From Deltaproteobacteria bacterium (lineage in GTDB: Bacteria > Desulfobacterota > Binatia > HRBIN30 > CADEER01), in NCBI GenBank assembly GCA_029262455.1, contig JAJCZJ010000112.1, positions 89,570-153,569 of the forward strand: a DNA stretch of 64,000 nt, in the 5' to 3' direction. The translations under genes were made by a program, and so were the position numbers. A model generated the notes under the pieces. It had not been told where the DNA came from, did no database searches, and saw only the letters and a program-made list of their open reading frames with translations. The number at the start of each line of letters is the position of its first letter. Position 1 is the stretch's first letter. Of this stretch, positions 20,901-28,694 are shown one piece after another.

Positions 20901-21833
20901 GACTACATCACCAAACCGTTTCACCCTGACGAGCTCAACGCACGGGTCGCTGCCCTCCTGCGCATTCGATCCATGGAAGCGGAGCTGAGGATCTCGCACG
21001 GCCAGCTATCACGTGCCTACGACGATCTGCGCGAAACCCAGGCTCAGCTCGTCCATTCAGAGAAAATGGCGGCACTTGGCACCCTAGTCGCCGGCGTTGC
21101 CCACGAGATCAACAACCCGGTGAGCTTCGTTCACAGCAGTATCGATCTGATCGCCGACTCGATCGAAGAGCTCAAGGAGATTCTCGATCGTCACCTCGCC
21201 GACGAATCGAGTACAGTTGCGGCCCTACACGCCGAGGTCGATGCCGACGAACGACTGACAACACTGCTCGAGAATGCCGCCATCTGCAAAGACGGCGCGC
21301 GGCGCGCGGCGCGTATCGTTCAAGACCTTCGCACCTTTTCACGGCCCGGGGTGACGGGTCGCGAACCGACCGACCTGCACGAGACTCTCGAGCAAAGCCT
21401 GCGCTTGCTGCAGGGCGAAATCAAAGGGCGCATCACGATCGAGCGGGAGTACGGCGAAGTCCCCCAGGTGTCTTGTGATTCCGGCCAGATCTCCCAGGTC
21501 TTCCTCAACCTTCTCGCCAACGCCACCCAGGCCATCCCCGCCAAAGGGGTCGTCACCGTCCGTACCGCGAACGGTGGCGACCGAGTCACTGTCTCGATCA
21601 CAGACGACGGACCCGGAATGAACGAAACAACAGCATCGAAGATCTTCGATCCGTTCTACACGACCAAGGAAGTCGGCAAGGGCACGGGGTTGGGATTGAG
21701 CATCGTTCGATCGCTCGTCAACGCCCACGGCGGCGAGATTGGAGTCGTCTCGACCCTTGGTTCTGGAACGACCTTCACCGTAACTCTACCGACCAACGGA
21801 GCAACACATGACCAACTCGACACCTCTCACTGA
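17988..21833 (+). CDS. Membrane hybrid histidine kinase with two kinase cores and an internal receiver
   Basis: The protein is 1281 aa. In order: a signal-anchor helix (about 20-41), a PDZ-like segment (about 60-120), a multi-helix membrane region (about 130-400), a GAF-like domain (about 430-575) and a coiled coil. Then comes a first HisKA/HATPase core (H-box SHELRTP near 611, NALKF). A receiver domain follows (VSDIMMP, Asp near 924), then a second HisKA/HATPase core (AHEINNP near 1038). The second core resembles NtrB-type kinases. It overlaps the downstream NtrC-type regulator gene by 26 bp, so that is the likely partner. The signal sensed is unknown. Confidence 0.88.
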   Translation: MRTANPYNISGTYGSRPGFRIALCALLFAVVAITAVCVHASLQWVGAPFNGFLMGRNRIVAPIDLPSWSGRAANIPYWSQVVSIDGEPLASTEDALRIAAEAGDGAKLRYGFSDGSRVTELEIPVITFTVGDWIGLFANYLINGLALLAIGFFVVLLRPELRAAQALLLFSLSWGTSLIIGLADFSSFHFRALLAIAEGFVPASLFYLTLCFPTERPLHSRRGMLRVVVASSALLAALNVVLYDTAPRIWTLAYRAGVVWVVLVILLSVHTAWRENRAASPIDQEKRKIVLLGIVTAFGLPFLLLGFSQLVGAELPLNIVTAGWWIFPATLAYAIVQRDLFEIDVFLRRASTYVALSTSVFLVYAAVLGFLSHGFYSLQLTTSPWFTLLFSLAVLACFHPLREGLQRTVDRLFFRTRFDYAETTRAVSQALNQTLSAEEIAEHVRETLNNTMAPTDTGIYRAIGGNFEPIQETAVAVQLDTATVQTLGQGRIIDGGKLPRETSAALPPTALLVPLCFEDRLEGVLQLGPKNSGTTYGPHDLELLRTLANQTAMALRNAASYNRVTELLASLETRVEERTHELQQTQEELRRSNERLRELDRLKTQFFADASHELRTPLTLVLGPLEELVRQSNNLPDGPRKLAETARSNAATLLVLTDTLLDISRIDYGQMRPTLGDEPLLGMTEAIVEPFRWLAEQRTVAIRLEGDREITARCDRNMIAKVVGNLLANALKFTRDGEVAVRASRVGDKVCLEVHDTGPGIPAEELPQIFERYRQASTASHSGFTGSGIGLALARELVELQGGRIDVTSQVGHGTTFHITLPAGAPSASDTTAPRALADESLAALADKGLTALAASAARSHSGLPVAKQGATDRPTVLIVEDNAEMREFVRAVLNKTYNLESAADAGEAIAKARTKHLDLIVSDIMMPGPDGIALCQTLKEDPDLRHIPLILLTARASLDSKLTGLAAGADDYITKPFHPDELNARVAALLRIRSMEAELRISHGQLSRAYDDLRETQAQLVHSEKMAALGTLVAGVAHEINNPVSFVHSSIDLIADSIEELKEILDRHLADESSTVAALHAEVDADERLTTLLENAAICKDGARRAARIVQDLRTFSRPGVTGREPTDLHETLEQSLRLLQGEIKGRITIEREYGEVPQVSCDSGQISQVFLNLLANATQAIPAKGVVTVRTANGGDRVTVSITDDGPGMNETTASKIFDPFYTTKEVGKGTGLGLSIVRSLVNAHGGEIGVVSTLGSGTTFTVTLPTNGATHDQLDTSH

Positions 21834-23274
21834 TCCGACGCCGCCGGCCGTTTTGGTGGTCGACGACGAACCCAGTACGTTGGTTTTGCTTCGCCAATTG
21901 TTCGGTCGCGAGATTCCTGTACTCACCGCGTGCAACGGAAAAGAAGCACTCGCGCAGCTCGAGCAAGCGCACATCGGCGTCATTGTTGCCGACCAAAGAA
22001 TGCCCGAGATGAGCGGCACCGAACTCCTCGGCCAGGCAATGCTGCACCACCCGGACATCGTCCGCATCATTCTCACCGCATACGCCGACATCGACACGCT
22101 GACCGAGGCCATCAACACGGGGAAAGTCTTTCAGTATATTGCCAAACCGTGGGACAACCGCGAGCTGGCAATGACGGTGCGTTCAGCGCTGGAGACCTAC
22201 AACTTGCGACGCAAGAACAGCCATCTCCTCGAGCAAAACACGAACCTCGTCGAAGAGCTCCGCCAGGCCAACCTCGACTTGCGGCGCGAGAACGTCACCC
22301 TGAAGAAGGAAGTCTCCGGCGGATTTCGGCTCGACAACATCATCGGGGTAAGCTCGGCGATGAAGAAAGCGTTCCAGATCGCCGAGAAGGCGATCGCGTC
22401 GGACGCCACGGTGTTGATCAACGGCGAGACCGGAACCGGCAAAGAACTGATCGCCCGCGCCATCCACTATAATGGTGCCCGCCGCGACCAGAAGTTCGTT
22501 GCGCAAAACTGCGGGTCGATGCCCGAGGCGTTACTCGAAAGCGAGCTCTTCGGACACGCGCGCGGTTCGTTCACGGGCGCCGTCAAAGACCACCGCGGGC
22601 TCTTCGAAGAAGCGGACGGGGGCACGTTATTCCTCGACGAGATCGGCGACATGCCACTGCCGATGCAGGTCAAACTGTTGCGCGTGCTCGAGGAGGGCGA
22701 AGTCCGCCGGGTCGGCAGCAACGATGCCATCCACGTCGACGTCCGGATCGTCAGCGCGACACACAAGAACCTGCGCGAAGAGGTCGAGGCCGGTCGCTTC
22801 CGACGCGACCTGTACTATCGACTCGATGTTTTGCGCGTCCCGCTGCCGCCTCTGCGCGATCGCAATGGTGACGTCACCCTGCTCGCCAAGCATTTTCTCG
22901 AGAAGTATATGACAAGGTCTTCGAAGCGCTTGGCGGGGTTCACCACAGCCGCCGTGCAAGCGCTGAGTGAGCACTCGTTCCCTGGGAACGTTCGCGAGTT
23001 GGAGAACGAAATCGAGCGTGCTGTCGCTCTGGCCAATCCGGGAGAGACGATCGACATCGATCTGCTTTCCACCGAGGTCGTCGGCGATCGCGAAGTCGCG
23101 GAGATCAGCAACGGCAATGGTTCGCTACGCGGTCGTCTACGCGATGTCGAAAGGCGCCTGATCACCCAAGAGCTCATCAAGAACAATGGCAACCGAACAC
23201 ACAGCGCGGCCAAGTTGGGAATCTCCGTGCGCGCCCTCCAAAAGAAGATCAACCTGCTCGAAATCACAGCCTGA
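21808..23274 (+). CDS. NtrC-family sigma-54-dependent response regulator
   Basis: The protein is 488 aa: receiver (VADQRMPEMSG, phospho-acceptor Asp near 65), AAA+ domain (GETGTGKE near 206), and a C-terminal Fis-type helix-turn-helix. The sigma-54-contacting loop reads GSFTGA rather than the canonical GAFTGA, a variant seen in other activators. The overlap with the hybrid kinase gene marks a cognate pair. A 7-bp inverted repeat (23275-23281 with 23309-23315) follows directly after the stop and may help end transcription. Confidence 0.92.
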   Translation: MTNSTPLTDPTPPAVLVVDDEPSTLVLLRQLFGREIPVLTACNGKEALAQLEQAHIGVIVADQRMPEMSGTELLGQAMLHHPDIVRIILTAYADIDTLTEAINTGKVFQYIAKPWDNRELAMTVRSALETYNLRRKNSHLLEQNTNLVEELRQANLDLRRENVTLKKEVSGGFRLDNIIGVSSAMKKAFQIAEKAIASDATVLINGETGTGKELIARAIHYNGARRDQKFVAQNCGSMPEALLESELFGHARGSFTGAVKDHRGLFEEADGGTLFLDEIGDMPLPMQVKLLRVLEEGEVRRVGSNDAIHVDVRIVSATHKNLREEVEAGRFRRDLYYRLDVLRVPLPPLRDRNGDVTLLAKHFLEKYMTRSSKRLAGFTTAAVQALSEHSFPGNVRELENEIERAVALANPGETIDIDLLSTEVVGDREVAEISNGNGSLRGRLRDVERRLITQELIKNNGNRTHSAAKLGISVRALQKKINLLEITA

Positions 23275-23528
23275 GTGCGAGGTTTCTCCCTGCGCTTCGC
23301 CATACCAACTCGCACGCCGCCCGGACCCGAGACGCTCCCAACCGCAGGAAACGACACCTCCGCGACGGCACTAACCCGCATGGCATCCGAAGAAAGATGC
23401 GACAAAGTATTGTCACTACACCGCAAAGTGTCACCCGACCATGAGCGACTGCCATGCGAGCCGAAAAGTATAACCCCGACAACGAGTCCAAAACAAAAGT
23501 GGCCCCAGCTTTGCTTCTACAATGAGCC

Positions 23529-23786
23529 ATGGATTTCGTCGCACTTCTCGATTTGTGGGTGGCCGGCACATTTGTCGGCATTGCTTTCCGGTGGATTGCT
23601 GGGTGGAACGTCGAGCTCTTGACCGCAGTCCTAACCGGAGCGTTCCTGGTCGTCCTCTTCGACGCTGGTTTCCAGCCTGGCCCCCTGGTCGATGCCCTGA
23701 GGGGCAGCGCACCTGACTTCATCGCTGGCGCCGCGATAGGGCTCGGGTCGATGCATCTAGCGCGATCAGCCGGAACAAATCGCTAG
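23529..23786 (+). CDS. Small hydrophobic protein, unknown
   Basis: The protein is 85 aa and mostly hydrophobic, with probable membrane segments at about 5-22, 32-47 and 65-80. No family was recognised. It stands alone between the response regulator and the pspC operon, facing the latter. Regions 23275-23528 and 23787-23959 show no other gene. Confidence 0.45.
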   Translation: MDFVALLDLWVAGTFVGIAFRWIAGWNVELLTAVLTGAFLVVLFDAGFQPGPLVDALRGSAPDFIAGAAIGLGSMHLARSAGTNR

Positions 23787-23959
23787 CAGCAACCCGCACG
23801 GTCTTTCGCACTGATCTCGATATCGCTCGGCATCTGTCGACCGCGGTCGCCCGTTGCCCAGCCTCGATGCGGCAACGCTGAGCGACTCTAAGGAGCGGTG
23901 CGAGAACGTCCATCCCCAGTCGTTGGGGCAAAGCTCCGGCGCAGCGAGTCGCTCCCCTG

Positions 23960-24304
23960 CTAACGCTTCTCGCGCATGGCTTCACGGGCGCGATCGCTCG
24001 GCATCGACATCGGGGGCTCGGAATAGCCTATCTCGTCGCGTTGCATCGGCATGATGATCCACAAGACCGGATAGACCAAGAATCCCCACGCGAATAGGCC
24101 GAGGATGACGAACGCCAGCCGGAGCGCCGTTACGGAGATGCCAAAATGGTTGGCCAAGCCCGAGCAAACGCCGGCGATCATACTGCCCTCGCGGCGGCGG
24201 TACCATTCGGTCACAAGCGCCGAACGCTGCAACACGCTACCGCAATAGCGGCACTTGATCGCGGCGTCCTGGATTTCTTCTGCGCAATAGGGACATTTCT
24301 TCAT
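23960..24304 (-). CDS. Zinc-ribbon and PspC domain protein (copy 1)
   Basis: The protein is 114 aa. A zinc ribbon (CPYCAEE and CRYCGS, about residues 4-24) precedes a PspC domain (about 40-90) with [12 protein letters not shown] and one membrane helix, [19 protein letters not shown]. PspC proteins act in envelope-stress responses. A GAGGAG ribosome binding site fixes the start at 24304 rather than the ATG/GTG five codons upstream. It is the last gene of the ECF sigma operon and has a paralogue at 25302-25700. Confidence 0.85.
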   Translation of the reverse strand: MKKCPYCAEEIQDAAIKCRYCGSVLQRSALVTEWYRRREGSMIAGVCSGLANHFGISVTALRLAFVILGLFAWGFLVYPVLWIIMPMQRDEIGYSEPPMSMPSDRAREAMREKR

Positions 24305-24315
24305 CACAGGACTCC

Positions 24316-24738
24316 TCAATCAACCAGTGCCAGTACCATGCGATCGCGCGACTGCCCGACAGCGATCGGGATCATGGCGTAGAACAGACCCAGCAAGCCG
24401 AGCGCGACGAGCGCGTACGTCGACACCAAGTAGGTCGCAACACCCGTCGGTACGACGCCGCATAGCAGCCCGTACGCAAACGAAACAACATAGCCACCGG
24501 ATAGCAACGTCAGCGGCAGCGTCACCAAGGCCAACAACACGACGACCGCGATCTGCCTGCGCCAAACGCGCAGTGCGTGACGCTCAAGCTCGCTGCTGGC
24601 CACCGCCAACATTCGCGTAGACCAAGCCGCTGCGTCGCATTCGACCGGCCAGTGCAGCGCCGACGACAGACGCGACCAGCTCTTCTCGCAACCGGCGTCT
24701 CGCATCATCTCTCGCAATCGTTCGCGGTTATCGTTCAT
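24316..24738 (-). CDS. Membrane protein cotranscribed with the ECF sigma factor, possible anti-sigma factor
   Basis: The protein is 140 aa: a soluble N-terminal part of about 65 residues, then two long hydrophobic segments (about 68-92 and 98-128) that could span the membrane two to four times. Its start overlaps the end of the sigma gene by 11 bp, the usual position of an anti-sigma factor. No HxxxCxxC zinc anti-sigma motif is seen, so that role is inferred from position only. Confidence 0.55.
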   Translation of the reverse strand: MNDNRERLREMMRDAGCEKSWSRLSSALHWPVECDAAAWSTRMLAVASSELERHALRVWRRQIAVVVLLALVTLPLTLLSGGYVVSFAYGLLCGVVPTGVATYLVSTYALVALGLLGLFYAMIPIAVGQSRDRMVLALVD

Positions 24739-25252
24739 TCTCAACCTCGACAACGGCAGCCAGCTTGTTCAACGCGTTGTGCATGCGACTCTTGACGGTA
24801 CCCTTTGGTACACCGAGGATCTCGGCCACATCGCTCTCGCGTAAATCGTGGTAGTAGCGCAAGATCACAACCTCACGTTGCTCGGCCGGCAACTCGCCGA
24901 GCAATCGCTCGGCATCAATCCCTGCTTCTGAGCGTGCGTAGTCAACCGAATCTGCGCCGGAACGGTCCGGATCGAGCTCCGTTGGTTCCGGCGGCGGACG
25001 CCTCCACCAATCGCGGCACAGGTTGATGGCAATCTGAAAGAGCCACGTCGAAAATTTCTTCGTTGGATCAAATCGGTCGGCGCTGCGCACGACACGCAGC
25101 CAGGTCTCTTGATAGATATCTTCGACGTCACGCCCGCCGGTGTTGCGGAAGACGAAGGCCGACAGACCCCGCTCATAGCGCTGCAGGAGCTCGCCCAGCG
25201 CCGCCTCATCGCCAGCCGCGACACGAGTCGCGAGCTCCTCATCAGGGACCAT
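24728..25252 (-). CDS. ECF RNA polymerase sigma factor (sigma-70 family)
   Basis: The protein is 174 aa, typical for ECF sigmas. Region 2 covers about 15-85 (DVEDIYQETWLRVVRSADRF and FSTWLFQIAINLCRDWWRR), and region 4 covers about 115-165 (LPAEQREVVILRYYHDL, then the helix-turn-helix EILGVPKGTVKSRMH). It lies between two zinc-ribbon/PspC genes and overlaps a probable membrane anti-sigma gene. This suggests an envelope-stress regulon that includes its own operon. Confidence 0.93.
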   Translation of the reverse strand: MVPDEELATRVAAGDEAALGELLQRYERGLSAFVFRNTGGRDVEDIYQETWLRVVRSADRFDPTKKFSTWLFQIAINLCRDWWRRPPPEPTELDPDRSGADSVDYARSEAGIDAERLLGELPAEQREVVILRYYHDLRESDVAEILGVPKGTVKSRMHNALNKLAAVVEVENER

Positions 25253-25301
25253 TCAACCGACATAGTACCATTCCGCTACAAAAATCAGGCCGCTACCAAA
25301 A

Positions 25302-25700
25302 TCAGGATTCCTGATAGGTCGTCGTGCTCGGCGCGTCAGCGTTTTTGTGGTGACGACCGCTCATTCTGCCGGCGGCGGAAAGACCGCAGCGCATGAAGTG
25401 CTCCAGTTTGGATTCACCGCCCGGGCGGCGCGGGATCACCAGCCAAAGCGCCGGGTAGGCCAGGACACTCAAATGCATCGGCAAGATCGCCAAAACGACG
25501 AAGGCAGCTCGCACCGCCCCAACCGGCACCGCGAAAGCCGCCGCCAAGGCCGAGCAAACACCGGCGATCCTCGAATCCCCATGGCTGCGGTGCCAGGTCG
25601 TAGGATCAATCGCGACCAGGCGACTCCGGCAATAGCGGCAACGAGTCGCCTCCGCCCGAATCTCCTCAGCACAATAAGAACAGCGTTTCATTTCAGACAT
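25302..25700 (-). CDS. Zinc-ribbon and PspC domain protein (copy 2)
   Basis: The protein is 132 aa, paralogous to the 23960-24304 product: zinc ribbon CSYCAEE and CRYCRS (about 5-25), PspC domain (about 40-95) with SRIAGVCSALAAAFAV and a membrane helix, and a polar tail of about 35 residues rich in His and Ser. A strong GGGAGG ribosome binding site supports the start at 25700. It is the first gene of the sigma operon, 49 bp ahead of the sigma gene. Confidence 0.84.
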   Translation of the reverse strand: MSEMKRCSYCAEEIRAEATRCRYCRSRLVAIDPTTWHRSHGDSRIAGVCSALAAAFAVPVGAVRAAFVVLAILPMHLSVLAYPALWLVIPRRPGGESKLEHFMRCGLSAAGRMSGRHHKNADAPSTTTYQES

Positions 25701-25733
25701 GATTCCCTCCCAATTCTCGTGGTCTGGCAAGTA

Positions 25734-25760
25734 GTACGGTGGTGACGGGAAAAAGGTTCA
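25734..25760 (-). promoter_or_regulatory. Possible ECF-type promoter of the pspC/sigma operon
   Basis: On the minus strand a TGAACC element (25760-25755) and a CGTAC element (25738-25734) are 16 bp apart, resembling the AAC/CGT elements used by many ECF sigmas. It lies about 34 bp before the first start codon. This would allow autoregulation, but it is a weak match judged by eye. Confidence 0.3.
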
Positions 25761-25841
25761 TCGCCATTTGTCTCAGCCCAACCCTTGGCCCAACGGGTTC
25801 TCTCGCTACCCAATAAAGACGCGGTTTGGTACGATCGGGGC

Positions 25842-26417
25842 ATGACAGCCATCCCGGGTGGGGCTCCGGCCGGCAAACTCGTTTTGACCTACGACGACTA
25901 CGTCTCGTTTCCGGAAGACGGTCGTCGTCACGAAGTCATCGAGGGAGAGCATTACGTGACACCTGCCCCGCGGCCCCTTCATCAGATCGTCAGCCGGAAT
26001 CTACAGCTCGCCCTCCACAACCACGTGGCCGAACGAAATCTCGGCGAGGTCCTACAAGCGCCGATCGACGTGATTCTCGACGAAACGACCATCGTACAGC
26101 CAGATCTTGTATTCGTGGCAAAGGCACAAATTACAATCATCACCAGCCGTGCGATCGAAGGAAGCCCGCAACTGATGATCGAAATCCTGTCGCCCGCGAC
26201 CGCACGCCGCGACCGCGTGACAAAGGCAACGATCTACGCGCGGTTCGGGATTGAGCACTACTGGATCGTGGATCCGGCAGCCAAGCAAATTGAAGTCTAC
26301 GAACTGGCAGGCGGCGCCTACGACGCTGCCGGGGTGTATTCCGAGGGACAAGCCCTGGTGACGAGACTATTCAGCGACCTACAGTTAGACACCTCGAGGC
26401 TCTGGCCGGAAGAATGA
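25842..26417 (+). CDS. Uma2 family endonuclease-like protein
   Basis: The protein is 191 aa of the Uma2 (DUF820) family, a PD-(D/E)XK nuclease fold of unknown biological role. Family segments seen are LTYDDYVSFPEDGRRHEVIEG near the start, VQPDLVFV with the catalytic-type Asp, and PQLMIEILSPAT followed by YARFGIEHYWIVDP. The frame is open from 25785, but the ATG at 25842 fits the family N-terminus. Such genes occur in many copies in some genomes and may be linked to mobile DNA. Confidence 0.85.
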   Translation: MTAIPGGAPAGKLVLTYDDYVSFPEDGRRHEVIEGEHYVTPAPRPLHQIVSRNLQLALHNHVAERNLGEVLQAPIDVILDETTIVQPDLVFVAKAQITIITSRAIEGSPQLMIEILSPATARRDRVTKATIYARFGIEHYWIVDPAAKQIEVYELAGGAYDAAGVYSEGQALVTRLFSDLQLDTSRLWPEE

Positions 26418-26431
26418 ACCCGTCCTGGACA

Positions 26432-26458
26432 AATGCCACCAGGCAAATGCCACCAGGC
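26432..26458. repeat. Short tandem repeat before tRNA-Gly
   Basis: Two direct copies of AAATGCCACCAGG, separated by one base, lie between the Uma2 gene and tRNA-Gly. They are too short to assign a function. Confidence 0.6.
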
Positions 26459-26497
26459 TTGCGAGCCCTTCAATGCTCGGCTAAGAAGAATCCCATT

Positions 26498-26571
26498 GCG
26501 GGCGTAGCTCAGTTGGCTAGAGCGTATGCTTGCCAAGCATAAGGTCGCCGGTTCGACCCCGGTCGCCCGCT
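26498..26571 (+). tRNA. tRNA-Gly (GCC anticodon)
   Basis: A 74-nt cloverleaf: acceptor stem GCGGGCG with CGCCCGC, D arm GCTC...GAGC, anticodon arm TATGC-TTGCCAA-GCATA (anticodon GCC), T arm GCCGG-TTCGACC-CCGGT, discriminator T. The 3' CCA is not encoded. The last 29 bases and the following 80 or so bases are repeated downstream at 26652-26778, which makes this gene look like an insertion site for accessory DNA. Confidence 0.96.
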
Positions 26572-26651
26572 CTTCGAAATCCCAGATCTCAAACGCAAAT
26601 CCCACACAGGGCGCGCTTTGGGATTTGGGATTTTCTTTTAAGGGATTCCTC
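26543..26651 (+). repeat. First copy of the tRNA 3'-end repeat unit
   Basis: Starts in the variable/T-arm region of tRNA-Gly and runs through the acceptor end into a hairpin-forming tail (about 26576-26636, AAATCCCAGATCTC...GGGATTTGGGA). The same order recurs at 26652-26778. The tail also belongs to a dispersed hairpin family with further copies at 28603 and 31476. Confidence 0.7.
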
Positions 26652-26778
26652 GGTCGCCGGTTCGCCTGTCCTCCGTAGCGCAGCGAAGGGGGAACCCCGG
26701 TCGCCCGCTCTTCGAAATCCCAGATCTCAAACGCAAATCCCAAATCGGGAAAGTGCTTTGGGGCCTGGGATTTTCTTT
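26652..26778 (+). repeat. Second copy of the tRNA-Gly 3' end, interrupted in the T loop
   Basis: Bases 26652-26664 match the T-arm start of tRNA-Gly, and 26694-26709 match its T-loop remainder and acceptor 3' strand. Between them is a 29-bp insert (26665-26693) able to form a hairpin from CCTCC and GGGGG around GTAGCGCAGCGAA. After the tRNA part the flanking hairpin tail is repeated again. This is a non-functional tRNA remnant of the kind left at attachment sites. Confidence 0.75.
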
Positions 26779-27109
26779 AGGGGGGCCATCTGCTCTGCTG
26801 GGAGGCGCTGCAATGCGGTAGCGTTCGGCACAACAGGCCAGTGCACACGATGACCACAAGCGGGCCGCGGGGGACCAGGCACCGGCAGGACGTTGGCCGA
26901 ATCCGGACTGTGATGGTACGCTTGAGGAGATGGCAAAGGTTGAAGCGATCGAACGTGAGATTTGTGCTCGAGCGATCAGCAGTTTCGACTAATGAACCCG
27001 ACCGGCTCGAAGCAGCCGGGTCGACTGAAGAGTGTCATATGCGGAAAACGAGAGCGACGGCCGGTCTTACCCGATCCGCATCATGAATAGCTAGCCGAAA
27101 AGCCGAGCG
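26779..27109. other. Intergenic region with fragments of a dispersed repeat
   Basis: No gene is supported. ACCGGCAGGACGTTGG near 26881 recurs with one difference near 30531, and a 19-base string at 26969-26987 is identical at 30653-30671. The same repeat therefore left pieces at both ends of the accessory zone. Base composition looks less GC-rich than in the housekeeping region. Confidence 0.5.
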
Positions 27110-27499
27110 ATGATTGCATTCAGGATCAGGATAAACGGCGAACTCGTCGCGACGATCGGCCAAGAGGACATGTCGATACTAACGACAAATCTGGTGGCTA
27201 GTCGCGGCAACCAAGAGCGCGACGTCAACGACTACATCCGTCTGAACTTGGGCGGGCTGTCCCACGAGTTGGCGGAGGGATATTGCCAGCATTTCCGATG
27301 GGCAGATCGGGAGATGTCCTTGGGAGACAGGATCGAGATTGAAGTATTCGAAACCGACTCGGTCAACCCGCCATTGAAGCGCTACCGATCGGACAAGGCG
27401 GTGCAGGAGAATCCCTACACTGACGAGGAGGTCCGAGAGATGCGGTACGCGGACTACTTGGAACTCAAGAAGCAGTTCGACCATGATGACGACGCCTAA
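27110..27499 (+). CDS. Hypothetical protein
   Basis: The protein is 129 aa, soluble, and acidic towards the C-terminus (ending HDDDA). No family was recognised. It begins as a beta-rich segment (FRIRINGELVATIG), then LGGLSHELAEGYCQHFRWADREM and DRIEIEVFETD. It ends with a helical, charged region with EEVREMRYADYLELKKQF. It lies first in a row of small accessory genes that look like toxin or immunity genes. The start is the first ATG; the Shine-Dalgarno sequence is weak. Confidence 0.55.
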   Translation: MIAFRIRINGELVATIGQEDMSILTTNLVASRGNQERDVNDYIRLNLGGLSHELAEGYCQHFRWADREMSLGDRIEIEVFETDSVNPPLKRYRSDKAVQENPYTDEEVREMRYADYLELKKQFDHDDDA

Positions 27500-27563
27500 G
27501 AAGCGCGTAGATATGGACCGGGCTACGCCAGGTCGCTGACGCGCGGGACTCGTATCGAGACAG

Positions 27564-27905
27564 ATGAAACTCCCGGGAGCAGGTGCTGCGACGATTGATC
27601 CAGCAAAGATCCGAGACTATCTGCTCTCCGCGGAACATCCGGTTGGCCGTTTCAAAGCAACTTTCTTCACCAGCCTTGGCTATTCGGCGGAGCATTGGGA
27701 GCGCCTCCGAGACGATCTTGACGCGCTGGGTTGCACAGAAGACGCGGTGGCTGGCCTTTCAAGTTCGTATGGCCAGAAATACGAGGTTCGTGGTACCCTC
27801 TCCGGGCCAAACGGGCGAACCGCGGAGGTGGTAACTGCCTGGATCATTCTGCGGGGCGAGAGTTCGCCCCGTTTTGTAACGGCATTTCCTGGAGGCAAGA
27901 CATGA
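27564..27905 (+). CDS. DUF6883-like protein
   Basis: The protein is 113 aa. The pattern KIRDYLLSAEHPVGRFKATFF followed by LGYSAEHWERLRDDL matches the DUF6883 family as remembered; the activity is unknown. Proteins of this kind occur as C-terminal domains of polymorphic toxins or as small stand-alone genes. Its stop overlaps the ATG of the next gene (ATGA), so the two form a unit. The basic N-terminal half and tight coupling would suit a toxin/antitoxin-type pair, which is inference. Confidence 0.65.
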   Translation: MKLPGAGAATIDPAKIRDYLLSAEHPVGRFKATFFTSLGYSAEHWERLRDDLDALGCTEDAVAGLSSSYGQKYEVRGTLSGPNGRTAEVVTAWIILRGESSPRFVTAFPGGKT

Positions 27906-28126
27906 CTTTCAAAACGCTCGACACGGTTGTGCTGGCTAGGGACCTTGATGCACACGGCCTTCAAGAGGGTGACCTCGGAACCGTTGTCGAGATCTACAAG
28001 CCCGATGGCTTGGAGGTCGAGTTTGTCACCGCATCTGGCAAGAGCCAAGCATTGGTAACGTTGAACGTCTCAGATGTTCGCCAAGTGCAGGATAATGACC
28101 TCGTTGCAGTTCGTTCCGTCGCCTAG
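27902..28126 (+). CDS. DUF4926-like small protein
   Basis: The protein is 74 aa, a small SH3-like beta protein: TVVLARDLDAHGLQEGDLGTVVEIY then GLEVEFVTASGKSQALVTL. This matches DUF4926 as remembered. A longer open frame reaches back to 27731, but the ATG at 27902 that overlaps the preceding stop is the natural start. It is the likely partner of the DUF6883-like protein. Confidence 0.7.
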   Translation: MTFKTLDTVVLARDLDAHGLQEGDLGTVVEIYKPDGLEVEFVTASGKSQALVTLNVSDVRQVQDNDLVAVRSVA

Positions 28127-28198
28127 GTCGTGTGCGCACAGCGGCTTCTTTCGAATCCACTATTCTCAAGGCAGTGAGTTCCCAACTAGTCAACCGTT

Positions 28199-28564
28199 AT
28201 GCGCTGGGAACCGACATCGAGAGAAGAGCTGCAACTAGACGTCTACGATCGAGTGCAACAGATGACCTCGACCCAACGGCGGCTGTGGGATCTCGTCGAA
28301 GTCGCACCGCAGAAATGGCAGTTGCACACATGGGGTGACAAAGGGAGTGGCTTCTGGTTCGTCGCGCTAGTCGGGCAAACGGTGGTCTGGTACAACGACA
28401 TCGAACACGGGTTCAATCGGTCGCAATACACTGAGTCCGGTGTCATCGACAGGTGCCAGTGCAACCAAGACGCGCTGCACGAGACCATCGGGCATCTGCT
28501 CATCGAGTTGGAGACTGGGCGTGCGTCCGGCTCCCATTTCGGACCACCAGAACCAGTAGCCTAA
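28199..28564 (+). CDS. Hypothetical protein, immunity-like size and setting
   Basis: The protein is 121 aa. No family was recognised. It is Trp-rich (LWDLVEVAPQKWQLHTWGDKGSGFWFV) with two close Cys (IDRCQCNQDALHE). A soluble alpha/beta protein is likely. It follows the DUF6883/DUF4926-like pair by 72 bp in the same direction. Confidence 0.55.
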   Translation: MRWEPTSREELQLDVYDRVQQMTSTQRRLWDLVEVAPQKWQLHTWGDKGSGFWFVALVGQTVVWYNDIEHGFNRSQYTESGVIDRCQCNQDALHETIGHLLIELETGRASGSHFGPPEPVA

Positions 28565-28602
28565 GGTACGGCCGCAGGCGAGTCAGCGAGGTGAGCGTCT
28601 AC

Positions 28603-28648
28603 GAAATCCCAATCAGGGACGCGCTTCTGGGATCCGAGTTCTCTTCTG
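28603..28648 (+). repeat. Dispersed hairpin repeat, partial copy
   Basis: GAAATCCCAATCAGGGACGC and the following CTTCTGGGAT form an imperfect hairpin. It is related to the elements at 26576-26636, 26716-26775 and 31476-31542 and lies just after the stop of the preceding gene. Confidence 0.5.
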
Positions 28649-28694
28649 GCAGCTAGGAACAAGTGAGCCGTCCGGCCCTCGGAACACAGAAGTA

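Noticed and set aside
27731..27901. Longer N-terminus for the DUF4926-like protein
   Set aside because: The extra codons overlap the DUF6883-like gene in another frame and lack conserved sequence; the ATGA overlap start is better.
28120..28205. Integron attC-like site (GTTATGC before a small gene)
   Set aside because: No matching RYYYAAC partner, no regular spacing before the other small genes, and no integrase in the window.
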